Assembly (NCBI RefSeq): GCF_030409755.1
Contig: NZ_JAUFQE010000002.1
Coordinates: forward strand, 310,001 to 374,000
Source of the DNA: Vibrio lentus
GTDB taxonomy: Bacteria; Pseudomonadota; Gammaproteobacteria; Enterobacterales; Vibrionaceae
Reading direction: 5' to 3'
Length of the DNA stretch: 64,000 bases
In this document: piece by piece, positions 47,101-54,277 of the stretch
How the letters are laid out: the number at the start of each line of letters is the position of its first letter
Numbering within the stretch: the stretch's first letter is position 1
Made by a program: the position numbers and the translations under genes
Notes under the pieces: generated by a model
Told to the model about the DNA's origin: nothing
The model's input: only the letters and a program-made list of their open reading frames with translations
Databases searched by the model: none

Positions 47101-50100
47101 TCGCCAAGAGTACGGCACTCAGCTAGGTCTTCAGGGTTTAGCTCTGGCAGTGTTGGTAGCTGGTCTTGAACCGTACCAAGGATCTCAACACGTTTGATTG
47201 AGTCGATACCAAGGTCTGCTTCCATGTCCATTGCTAGGTCTAGCATTTCTGTTGGGTAGCCCGTTTTATCAGCCACTACGCTCAGCATTGTGCTTTGAAC
47301 TTGTTCTGCGTTTAAACCGTTTGATACTGCTTGCGCTGGTGCAGATGCTTGAGCTGCTACTGGAACAGAAGCTGGAAGCTTACTGTTCATGTAGTCAACA
47401 ATTTCGCCTAGAGTGCGACATTCAGCTAAGTCTTCAGGGTTTAGCTCTGGAAGAGTCGGTAGCTCGTCTTGTACCGTACCTAGGATTTCAACACGCTTGA
47501 TTGAGTCGATACCAAGGTCAGCTTCCATGTCCATTGCTAGGTCTAGCATTTCAGTCGGGTAGCCCGTTTTCTCTGCGACTACTTCTAACATGGTTTTTTG
47601 AACGACAGCCGCATCTAGACCATTGCTAGCTGTTGCCGGAGTAACTACTGGTGCTTGTGAAGACACTGGAGCAGAAGCTGGAAGCTTGCTGTTCATGTAG
47701 GCAACGATTTCGCCAAGAGTACGACACTCAGCCAAGTCTTCAGGGTTTAGCTCTGGAAGAGTAGGCAGTTCATCTTGAACCGTACCAAGAATCTCAACAC
47801 GCTTGATTGAATCGATACCAAGGTCAGCTTCCATATCCATTTCTAGATCAAGCATTTCCGTTGGGTAACCTGTCTTCTCAGCAACCACTTCTAGCATGGT
47901 TTGTTGAACGACTTTCGCATCAAGACCGTTAGCGGCTTGAACAGGAGCGGCTGCGCTTGGCTGTGCTGCCACAGGCGCTGATGCTGGCATCTTGCTGTTC
48001 ATGTAGGTAACGATTTCACCAAGAGTACGACACTCAGCTAAATCTTCAGGGTTCAGCTCAGGTAGGTTCGGCATTTCGTCTTGAACGGTACCAAGGATCT
48101 CTACACGCTTGATTGAGTCGATACCAAGGTCTGCTTCCATGTCCATTTCTAGATCAAGCATTTCCGTTGGGTAACCCGTTTTCTCAGCGACTACTTCTAG
48201 CATCACTTTTTCAGCATCGGCTGTTTGTACTGCTACTGGTGCAGCCACAGGAGCTGGTTGTGCTTTTACTGGCACAGGCTGAGCTGCAACAGGTGCTGCT
48301 GCTTGAGCGACTACTTGTGGTGCAGGAACGGCTTTCTGGACTGGAGCTTGCTGAACTGTTGTATTTTGAACTGGCACAGCCTGTACAGGAGCTGTTTGTA
48401 CTTGAGCTACAGGCTGTTGGACGATAGCTGCTGGAGTAGTTGGAGCTTGAATCGCTGGTTGAGCATTTACTGGCGCAACGAAGGTTGGTTGTGCCGTTTG
48501 TACTGAACCTTGCGTCAGCATATTAAGTGCTGAGTTGTTGCTGTGCGCTTGCATTTCTAGGTAATGAGCGTGCGCTTTTAGCGTTTCAGCTTGGTGCTGG
48601 TGGAACATTTCCATAGAACGCTGTAGGTTCTCAGGAATTGCTACTCCTGCTGTTGCCATTTTCGCTTGCTCAGACATTAGGGTGTTGAATGTGTCACCGT
48701 ATTGCTGAGGAATCGCCAAGAATTGCTGATGTACTTCTGCTGTTTGTTGTTGAGCATTGAAGAACGATTGCAGTGAAGATTCATCAACTGTTACTTGAGC
48801 TGCTGGCTGAATAGTCGCTGGTGCAGATTGCGCCACTTGTGGCTGCTGAGCTGCTGTTACTACTTGTGCACTTGGTGCTGGAGCAGTTGACTGTTGTACA
48901 TTTGAAGCTTGAGGAGCAGCCACAGGTACTTCAACGATTTCTGTTTTAATTACTTCTTTTTCCACGATTTTCTCGACTTCAACTTTCACTTCAACAATCT
49001 CGGTCTTTTCGGTGACGTTGCCCGAAGCCAATGATTGATCCATTTTCTTACGAGTAGCAGGGCTGATGTAGTTGGTTGCATTCAGCTTGATGTTCATTGG
49101 TGATGCCTTTGCAGGTTCAGCAATGTCAGCTTGGTAAGGGTCAATGTTGTCTAATGAAACACCTGCCACGCACAGTTGAACCGCAGCTAAACGAAGCTGT
49201 TGGTCACTGTCGCCTTTAGGGCTTGGGTTGATGCTGATTGCATAAAGTTCTTCGTTCTTATCAGCCAATGTTTTTTCAACCAGCTTTTGAAGAATGTTCT
49301 TCGGACCGAACTCAACGAATACACGCGCGCCTGCTTCATACATCGCTTCAATTTGCTCGCTAAAACGAACCGATTGCAGCATGTGTTGCTTGAACGCTTT
49401 CTTAATCGCTTTCGCGTCTTTGCTGTGTAGTTTGCCCGTTGCGTTTGAGTAAAGCGGCAGCGTTGGAGCGCTAAATGAAGCTTTGTCAATTGCAGCAGCA
49501 AATGGTTTTTGAGCGTGAGCAACAAGTGGAGTGTGGAACGCGCCAGATACAGGCAGAGCGATTGCTTTGAAGCCTTGTTCTGTCAGCGCTTGTGCTGCTT
49601 GTTGAACCGTCGCAGTTGGGCCAGCAATAACCAGTTGAGTCGGAGCGTTGTAGTTGGCAATGCTCACGCCTTCGAATTGGCTGATGCAGCTTTCAACGGT
49701 TGGAAGTTTGTCTGCGTCTAAGATGACCGCAAACATAGTACCGCTGTCGCCTTGTTCAGGTGTCGCAGCCATCGCATCGCCACGAGCGAAAGCTAGCTGG
49801 TAGTAATCGTCTTGCGAGATAACACCCGATGCACATAGTGCGCTTAGCTCACCAAAGCTGTGTCCTGCGACCATGTCTGCTCTGAAGCCAGCTTGAGTCA
49901 TGATGTCGAACTGACCCATAGACACAGTACCAATCGCACTTTGCGCATTGGCCGTGTTGGTTAACACCGCTTCTTGAGCTTTGGTTGCTTCTGGTGTGAA
50001 AGTTGGAATTGGGAACAGAATTTGCGACAGAGCCGTTTTCTTGTGCTGACCAAATACTTGATCCGCTTGAGCAAGCTGTTGACGCATCTCTGGGTAGTGA

Positions 50101-51947
50101 CACGCAAGCTCGCGCCCCATGTTTAGGTATTGAGAACCTTGACCGGCAAATAGCGCTGCCACTTTACCTGCACCGTTTTCAGCAATCAGTGCTGACTCAC
50201 GATAGCTAGTACCGTTTGGCATCTGCCAATGTGCTTTGGTTTGGCTCTCAAGCATAGAAACAGCCTGAGTCAATTGCGCTTGAAGGTCTGCTTGGTCAGT
50301 GACAACTAAACCAAGGCGAGCGTGCTTAGCGTCTACTTCGCGTAGAGCGTGCTGCTCAGCAAGCGCTTCCAGTTTGAACGCAGCGTCTGCAGCTTGAGTT
50401 GAAACTTGTTTTAGCTCATTGATCAATGCTTGACGAGATTCTGCGCTGAATAACAGAGTTTGCGGTACTTGGCGCTGACGGTATTTGTCACCGCGAGCGT
50501 GCTCTGGCGTGTACTCTTCCAATACCACGTGGAAGTTAGTGCCACCAAAACCAAATGAGCTGATACCTGCACGGCGTGGTGTACCGTCGACACGTTTCAT
50601 CCAAGGACGAGTTTGTGTGTTTAGGTAGAACGGTGAGTTCTCGATATCCAACTTAGGATTCGGAGCCGATACGTTAATCGTTGGCGGCAGTACTTTGTGG
50701 TGCAGTGCTAATGCAGCTTTGATTAAACCTGCAGTACCCGCGGTTGACTTAGTGTGACCAATTTGAGATTTCACAGAGCCTAACGCAATGTGTTGCTTCT
50801 CTCCATTGTTCTCACTGAATACCGAGTTTAAGCCACCAAATTCAGCCACATCACCCGCTGCAGTACCTGTACCGTGCGCTTCTAAAAGACCAAGCGTGTG
50901 CGGTGCGAAACCAGCATCATCGTAAGCACGTTTTAGTGCTTTTGCTTGTCCTTCAGGGCGAGGTGCGTAAATACTCTTGAACTTACCGTCCGAAGAAGAA
51001 CCGACACCTTTAATCACAGAGTAGATTCTGTCGCCATCGCGCTCTGCATCTTCAAGACGCTTAAGAGCAACCATGCCGATACCTTCACCAATCATCATAC
51101 CTTTTGAATCGATATCGAAAGGTTGAATGGTTTCATTAGTAGTGAATGCTGGCGTTTTAGAGAAGCTCATGTACATGGTTGGTGAGTTATCAGTACACAC
51201 ACCACCTGTGATCATCATTTCACTGCGGCCTTCAACCAGCTCACTTAGAGCCATACGCATTGCGGCTAGAGAGCCTGCACACGCAGCATCTACTACACAG
51301 TTGATGCCACCAAGGTCAAAGCGGTTAGCAATACGACCTGAAATTACGTTACCCAATGAACCAGGGAATGAGTTCTCTTCCCAGTGGATGTATTGGTCTT
51401 GGAATTTTTTGATCAGCATTTCGCTGTCGTCGTCGCTGATACCACTGCTCTTGAAGACTTTTTTCAAAACAGGGTATTGAAGACGAGCATTTAGGCTTTG
51501 AGCGATCTTTTGACCACCACCAACACCGAGCGTGATACCGATCTTATCGCGATTGTAGCCTTCAGGCAGCTTGGCATCTTCAAGTACTTCTTTTGCAACG
51601 ATCAAAGAAAGCAGCTGTGAAGTATCAGTTAGTTCTAGGATATTTGGCGGAAGACCGAACTCCATAGGGTTGAAGTCTACTTCTGGGATGAAACCACCGC
51701 GCTTACAGTAAGACTTGTCTGGCGTAGTACGATCTGAATCGTAGTAATCTTCTGGACGCCAGTGCGTATCTGGTACTTCAGTAATCGCATCGATCTTTTC
51801 GCTGATAAGGTCCCAAAATTTATTCAGGTAGCGAGAGTTTGCAAACATGCTCGCCATACCAACGATAGCGACAGGCATATCTTTAAGGCGTTTATTCAGT
51901 CGAGAATCGTCGACTGATTCCGGTGTATTTGTCTCGGGTTGGCTCAT
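44121..51947 (-). CDS. pfaA: PUFA synthase PfaA: KS-AT-5xACP-KR-DH megasynthase
   Basis: The product has 2608 residues. It contains a KS (about 22-480; C223 in DAACAGSLAA, H358, H398), a malonyl acyltransferase (about 595-900; S697 in GHSFGE), a charged coiled linker (about 1000-1040), a Q/A/P-rich linker, five ACP repeats (about 1246-1729, each with LGIDSIKRVE), a ketoreductase (about 2010-2270, VTGGAKGVTFECAL) and a C-terminal dehydratase-like hot-dog domain (PFIQDHCIAGNPVLP, about 2326). It builds the acyl chain carried on ACPs activated by PfaE. ATG at 51947 follows GGAGAC. A FadR-like operator lies 360 bases upstream. Confidence 0.96.
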   Translation of the reverse strand: MSQPETNTPESVDDSRLNKRLKDMPVAIVGMASMFANSRYLNKFWDLISEKIDAITEVPDTHWRPEDYYDSDRTTPDKSYCKRGGFIPEVDFNPMEFGLPPNILELTDTSQLLSLIVAKEVLEDAKLPEGYNRDKIGITLGVGGGQKIAQSLNARLQYPVLKKVFKSSGISDDDSEMLIKKFQDQYIHWEENSFPGSLGNVISGRIANRFDLGGINCVVDAACAGSLAAMRMALSELVEGRSEMMITGGVCTDNSPTMYMSFSKTPAFTTNETIQPFDIDSKGMMIGEGIGMVALKRLEDAERDGDRIYSVIKGVGSSSDGKFKSIYAPRPEGQAKALKRAYDDAGFAPHTLGLLEAHGTGTAAGDVAEFGGLNSVFSENNGEKQHIALGSVKSQIGHTKSTAGTAGLIKAALALHHKVLPPTINVSAPNPKLDIENSPFYLNTQTRPWMKRVDGTPRRAGISSFGFGGTNFHVVLEEYTPEHARGDKYRQRQVPQTLLFSAESRQALINELKQVSTQAADAAFKLEALAEQHALREVDAKHARLGLVVTDQADLQAQLTQAVSMLESQTKAHWQMPNGTSYRESALIAENGAGKVAALFAGQGSQYLNMGRELACHYPEMRQQLAQADQVFGQHKKTALSQILFPIPTFTPEATKAQEAVLTNTANAQSAIGTVSMGQFDIMTQAGFRADMVAGHSFGELSALCASGVISQDDYYQLAFARGDAMAATPEQGDSGTMFAVILDADKLPTVESCISQFEGVSIANYNAPTQLVIAGPTATVQQAAQALTEQGFKAIALPVSGAFHTPLVAHAQKPFAAAIDKASFSAPTLPLYSNATGKLHSKDAKAIKKAFKQHMLQSVRFSEQIEAMYEAGARVFVEFGPKNILQKLVEKTLADKNEELYAISINPSPKGDSDQQLRLAAVQLCVAGVSLDNIDPYQADIAEPAKASPMNIKLNATNYISPATRKKMDQSLASGNVTEKTEIVEVKVEVEKIVEKEVIKTEIVEVPVAAPQASNVQQSTAPAPSAQVVTAAQQPQVAQSAPATIQPAAQVTVDESSLQSFFNAQQQTAEVHQQFLAIPQQYGDTFNTLMSEQAKMATAGVAIPENLQRSMEMFHQHQAETLKAHAHYLEMQAHSNNSALNMLTQGSVQTAQPTFVAPVNAQPAIQAPTTPAAIVQQPVAQVQTAPVQAVPVQNTTVQQAPVQKAVPAPQVVAQAAAPVAAQPVPVKAQPAPVAAPVAVQTADAEKVMLEVVAEKTGYPTEMLDLEMDMEADLGIDSIKRVEILGTVQDEMPNLPELNPEDLAECRTLGEIVTYMNSKMPASAPVAAQPSAAAPVQAANGLDAKVVQQTMLEVVAEKTGYPTEMLDLEMDMEADLGIDSIKRVEILGTVQDELPTLPELNPEDLAECRTLGEIVAYMNSKLPASAPVSSQAPVVTPATASNGLDAAVVQKTMLEVVAEKTGYPTEMLDLAMDMEADLGIDSIKRVEILGTVQDELPTLPELNPEDLAECRTLGEIVDYMNSKLPASVPVAAQASAPAQAVSNGLNAEQVQSTMLSVVADKTGYPTEMLDLAMDMEADLGIDSIKRVEILGTVQDQLPTLPELNPEDLAECRTLGEIVDYMNSKLAPNAATPTVAATAAVESASNDLNPAHVQSTMMEVVADKTGYPAEMLDLAMDMEADLGIDSIKRVEILGTVQDQLPTLPELNPEDLAECRTLGEIVTYMQSKLSAAAPVATPKAESVTPIAETATAELPPHNEVALKKLPAADKLVDCFSKDACVVITDDGHNAGVLAEKLTANGIQVAVVRSALSAASPLNSEIASYTLNSIDDAGVTAVINDIEADLKTSNKVIAGFIHLQAIVDAKQSNEQAVNLNADSRTSLTTAFLFAKHLNGQLNTVSGRSVFFTLSRIDGGFGYLDTKQLANAELNQAALSGLTKTLNHEWSNVFCRALDADASIDARHLAEAITGELFDIDTNTVEIGLSHAENGESGRATLIAATPGAAQTKNTGAQLTKSDKVLVTGGAKGVTFECALTLAKQCKSHFILAGRSKHITSAELPQWAQGKQEKELKPAAIAHLQATGDKPTPKKVDTLLKPVLSSLEINAALAAFNEIGASAEYLSLDVSNHESVAKTLANFDGITGLIHGAGVLADKHIQDKTLDELNMVYGTKVGGLEAVLGGLDSSKLKLIAMFSSAAGFYGNTGQSDYSMSNEILNKAALQLSARNPQAKVMSFNWGPWDGGMVNAALKRMFTERGVYVIPLQAGAELFSSQLLNETGIQLLVGTSMQGSDNKEAAVKKLNAESVHLAESPLSTSITVTRHLDPKALPFIQDHCIAGNPVLPTVCAIQWMREVAEQLLGLNVSVHNYKLLKGVIFDTDEVQELKLVLSSDAKSKEQLKAVISCQGRPQYQAQLQVASVQVSEDAQQASEKRFEANTSAPVTTAQALYSDGTLFHGPRLQGITSVERFDDLGLLAQCQLPQIENSDCGSFIPKQGFGDSQPFAEDYLLQAMLVWARLKYGAASLPSAIGEFVCYAPMHNGDQGWLELSVIKSTARSLQADISLYHQDGRLSAVMKGAKVTISKSLNDAFLPKSSSAVSKKEATKNAEKEQLS
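46768..48206 (-). repeat. Five tandem ACP-encoding repeats inside pfaA
   Basis: Five copies of about 300 bases each encode acyl carrier domains separated by A/P/Q-rich linkers. Each has the phosphopantetheine serine in LGIDSIKR; these codons lie near 46895, 47200, 47502, 47811 and 48118. Copies 1 to 3 share the start MLEVVAEKTGYPTEMLDL, while copies 4 and 5 read VVADKTGYP. The high identity between copies makes the region prone to recombination and to assembly error. Confidence 0.95.
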
Positions 51948-52153
51948 TATGAGTCTCCACTAGAAATCACAGAAAGTGATGTCGTGTTTTGAGGCTGCGC
52001 TTTTAAAGCTATAGAAAGAAAATCTGAAACAGACTTAGGGAAGCGCAGCTGAAAATTCAGGTTGCTGAGTGGCGGCAACCAGATAGAAATTAGTTCTTCG
52101 AAGTGCGTTGACTTACGAGAGTAGGGGAGGTGTTTCATGCGCGACGGTGGCAT
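51947..52153 (-). CDS. Possible leader ORF coupled to pfaA
   Basis: This 68-codon ORF ends with a TAA that overlaps the pfaA ATG (TAATG), the same coupling seen inside the pfa operon. It could begin at 52153 or at the ATG at 52138 (MKHLPYSRKSTHFEEL). No ribosome site is seen at either start and I recognise no family. It may be chance; the overlap is the only support. Confidence 0.25.
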   Translation of the reverse strand: MPPSRMKHLPYSRKSTHFEELISIWLPPLSNLNFQLRFPKSVSDFLSIALKAQPQNTTSLSVISSGDS

Positions 52154-52304
52154 TCAAATGTTGAGGCGATGTCCATTAAAATCCTGTTCAAAGTCTGACT
52201 AAACGACAAGTCGGTATCCGCAAAGAAAACGTGTGAATTTGTTTAATGGTTGAGCAGGCTACCCGAGGTGAGTGGTCGATACAATGCTCCCAGAGGCCAC
52301 TATG

Positions 52305-52321
52305 ATCTGTTCAGACCAGAT
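52305..52321. promoter_or_regulatory. FadR-like operator between pfaA and pfaE
   Basis: ATCTGTTCAGACCAGAT matches the FadR consensus ANCTGGTCNGACCNGNT at every defined position but one (T for G at position 6). It is almost a perfect dyad. Compare the known enteric fadBA site, which has the same outer ATCTG/CAGAT arms. If the minus-strand -10 at 52283-52278 is used, the operator is centred near -42 for pfaA, similar to where FadR activates fabA. Confidence 0.65.
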
Positions 52322-52606
52322 GAATTTGGCATGGTTTTGATTTTTGTATTTTTAATTTAATTAACTTATTGATAATTAATGGGTATGGGTTGTTTTTTAG
52401 TGTTTTTACTCTATATTTCGACTTGGTGAGATCTATGTCATATTTTTGTAAGTAACATTTAATGGATTCCTCTTGTGTAAGGCTAAGTGTGATCTGTGTT
52501 TTAATTTGTTATTATTTGAAAAATTAGTTTTAAGTCCTCATATGAAGGGGGTTTCCCTCCCGTATTCTCTAGGTTCCACTTAATTCATAGCTGAGTTAAA
52601 TTTGTT

Positions 52607-52626
52607 CGATTGGATTGTTCCAATCG
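52607..52626 (+). promoter_or_regulatory. Perfect inverted repeat ahead of pfaE
   Basis: CGATTGGA-TTGT-TCCAATCG has a perfect 8-bp stem and a 4-base loop, ending 39 bases before the pfaE ATG. It could be an operator or a hairpin in the pfaE leader. Confidence 0.5.
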
Positions 52627-52665
52627 TGTTTTGAAGAGTGATTTATAGAAGTGAGTTCGAGTTAA

Positions 52666-53493
52666 ATGAAAACTCCCGTTGTTGATTTGTGGCTATGCTC
52701 TCTGAGTAACTTGAATGACCAGCCAGACAATGTATCTCAGCTCAAAAAGAGACTGACAACCGATGAGATTGCCAAAGTTGAGCGTTATCGAATGCCCTCA
52801 TCTCAGATTCAAGCTTTGTATGTACGAAATTATCTGAGAAAGGTGCTGTCTAGCTATTCTGATTTGATGCCTGAAGCGTGGCGCTTTGAATATGGTGAGA
52901 AAGGGAAGCCAAGATTAATTGAGAAACAACAAATAGAAACCGGCCTGAATTTCAATATCAGTCATAGCAAAGAACATTTGTTAATCGCAGTTTGCCAGAG
53001 AGAAGGTAAGCAAGTTCAGCTAGGTGTTGATATTGAACATGCCAGAAGCTCGACCAATATTGACTCGATCATGAAGCACTACTTTTCAGATACGGAATTG
53101 ACGGATTTACTTGAGCTCAGCAAAGAAGAACAAAGAGAGCGTTTTTTCGATCTTTGGGCGCTGAAGGAGTCGTATATCAAAGCGACAGGTAAAGGGCTAG
53201 CCACATCATTGCGAAGCTTTTCGTTCGATTTCTCCAATCTGACGGAGCAAACACTGTCACTTCACACTTCGGATTTTCAACCAAACTTGCAGGATGAAAT
53301 TAGATTGCATGGTGAAATCAGCATATACAGTGGAGTTGGGTTGGATGTTACTGAGCAAACCGATAGTTCTACAAGTTGGCAATGTTGCTTAGGGCGGCTG
53401 GATGAACAGTATCGCTTTGCGGTTACGCTTGGTGGAAATTTGCTACCGATGAAGATAGAGATGAGAACCTTTTCATCGTCTCATCTCTTTTAA
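52666..53493 (+). CDS. pfaE: 4'-phosphopantetheinyl transferase PfaE
   Basis: The product has 275 residues, of the Sfp type. Core motifs are FNISHSKEHLLIAV, the metal-binding VDIEHAR, and FFDLWALKESYIKATGKGL. It transfers phosphopantetheine from CoA to the five ACP domains of PfaA. It is divergent from pfaA with about 720 bases between, and convergent with the thioesterase gene. No strong ribosome site is seen; the start fits the family N-terminus (VDLWLCSLSNL). Confidence 0.93.
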   Translation: MKTPVVDLWLCSLSNLNDQPDNVSQLKKRLTTDEIAKVERYRMPSSQIQALYVRNYLRKVLSSYSDLMPEAWRFEYGEKGKPRLIEKQQIETGLNFNISHSKEHLLIAVCQREGKQVQLGVDIEHARSSTNIDSIMKHYFSDTELTDLLELSKEEQRERFFDLWALKESYIKATGKGLATSLRSFSFDFSNLTEQTLSLHTSDFQPNLQDEIRLHGEISIYSGVGLDVTEQTDSSTSWQCCLGRLDEQYRFAVTLGGNLLPMKIEMRTFSSSHLF

Positions 53494-53498
53494 GCGAG

Positions 53499-53531
53499 TT
53501 TGGTGAGACGAAGTTAGCTCGTTTCGCCAAG
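53499..53531. terminator. Possible terminator hairpin between pfaE and the thioesterase gene
   Basis: TTGGTGAGACGA / TCGTTTCGCCAA forms a 12-bp stem with two wobbles, overlapping the 3' end of the thioesterase gene. The T-run is poor. Confidence 0.4.
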
Positions 53532-53930
53532 CATCGCTTTTAAGACTTCAGCAGGCACGGGTTGTAGTTGCTTGTCTTTGTCTAGGCAAACCATTTCGAT
53601 ATCACCAATCACCGCGGGTTTGGTTGCATCTTTACGCCACACTTCCTGTCGCCATAGCGTTTTGTATTTGCCATCAAGTTCAAAAGAGGTTCGGATGTCG
53701 CAGATCTCAGCGAACTCAACCCCATCTTGAAAAGTCATGTTGGCTTTATATACCGCAAAACCTACTCCATGTTCATTCCACAATGTTGCCAGTTTATCGC
53801 TACCCAATACATGTTCGCGTGCACGCTCAAAGTACTTTAGAAAGTTAGGGTGATAAACCACACCTGAGTGATCGGTATCTTCATAGTAAATTTGTACTGG
53901 GTGATGGTAGATCTGGCTCATTGATATCAA
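53514..53930 (-). CDS. YbgC-type hot-dog acyl-CoA thioesterase
   Basis: The product has 138 residues, or 135 if the start is at 53921 (MSQIYHHP). The motif YYEDTDHSGVVYHPNFLKYF carries the catalytic aspartate and HPxFxxYFERARE pattern of the 4-hydroxybenzoyl-CoA thioesterase/YbgC family. Such enzymes cleave acyl-CoA or acyl-ACP. It lies next to pfaE, and the PfaABCD synthase shows no thioesterase domain, so a role in releasing its product is possible. A FadR-like operator about 100 bases upstream suggests fatty acid control, as known for the FadM thioesterase of E. coli. Confidence 0.85.
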   Translation of the reverse strand: MISMSQIYHHPVQIYYEDTDHSGVVYHPNFLKYFERAREHVLGSDKLATLWNEHGVGFAVYKANMTFQDGVEFAEICDIRTSFELDGKYKTLWRQEVWRKDATKPAVIGDIEMVCLDKDKQLQPVPAEVLKAMLGETS

Positions 53931-54025
53931 CTCTTATTAAGTAGCATTGAAGTAAATCTGACTAAGTTGTGCAGCACTCTACAGGATAGGTAGAAATTAC
54001 TTCAAGGCATCTTCGACTATTGAGC

Positions 54026-54042
54026 TTTTGGTCAGACCTCAT
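54026..54042. promoter_or_regulatory. FadR-like operator upstream of the thioesterase gene
   Basis: TTTTGGTCAGACCTCAT has the complete FadR core TGGTC-A-GACC and the final T of the consensus; the outer arms are weaker. It is 96-112 bases ahead of the thioesterase start and about 236 ahead of dctP. Confidence 0.55.
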
Positions 54043-54075
54043 TCAGCCTTATTCATTACTAATACGTTGGTCAGC

Positions 54076-54119
54076 TTCCACCCATTTACAAATATTCTAT
54101 GTGTCATTTTCCACCCATT
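54076..54119 (+). promoter_or_regulatory. Two 11-bp direct repeats, candidate DctD enhancer
   Basis: TTCCACCCATT occurs twice, at 54076-54086 and 54109-54119, exactly 33 bases apart, about three turns of the helix. The repeats lie about 85-130 bases upstream of the sigma-54 promoter, where activators of this class bind. Confidence 0.6.
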
Positions 54120-54203
54120 AATTTTTGCGGCGAGTTGATGACTACTGCAGGCCGATATCATGAAGCCTTACGGTTAAAGGGTTGTTAATGGTTTGTGTCA
54201 ATG

Positions 54204-54219
54204 TGGCGCGCTAATTGCC
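54204..54219 (+). promoter_or_regulatory. Sigma-54 promoter of dctPQM
   Basis: TGGCGCG-CTAA-TTGCC has the GG and GC doublets with exactly 10 bases between, matching the -24/-12 consensus. Transcription should start near 54231. The sigma-54 activator DctD is encoded nearby. Confidence 0.85.
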
Positions 54220-54277
54220 TTAGTGAAAGCACGCAGTTCCCATTGAAGGGCTGCTTTGTTTACTAAGGAGAATAATA

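Larger units (their letters stand above)
52154..52665. other. pfaA-pfaE divergent regulatory region
   Basis: No convincing gene is seen in this AT-rich stretch. It contains the FadR-like operator (52305-52321), a possible minus-strand -10 (TGTATC, 52283-52278) that would place the operator about 42 bases upstream of a pfaA start near 52271, and a perfect hairpin dyad just ahead of pfaE (52607-52626). No pfaR-type regulator gene is adjacent. Confidence 0.45.
53931..54277. other. Regulatory region between the thioesterase gene and dctP
   Basis: No gene is seen. The 347 bases hold a FadR-like operator (54026-54042), two 11-bp direct repeats (54076-54086 and 54109-54119) and a sigma-54 promoter (54204-54219). 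The first probably belongs to the thioesterase gene and the rest to dctPQM. Confidence 0.7.

Noticed and set aside
46768..48206. Regular repeats that might be taken for a CRISPR-like array
   Set aside because: The period is about 300 bases and the repeats encode ACP domains in frame within pfaA.
49187..49525. 112-codon minus-strand ORF and other long ORFs overlapping pfa genes
   Set aside because: They lie in alternative frames of pfaA/pfaB/pfaC coding sequence, with basic, leucine- or serine-rich translations of shadow type.
52327..52342. Sigma-54-like sequence (TGGCAT then TTGA) in the pfaA-pfaE region
   Set aside because: The -12 GC doublet is replaced by GA, and no sigma-54 activator site is evident.
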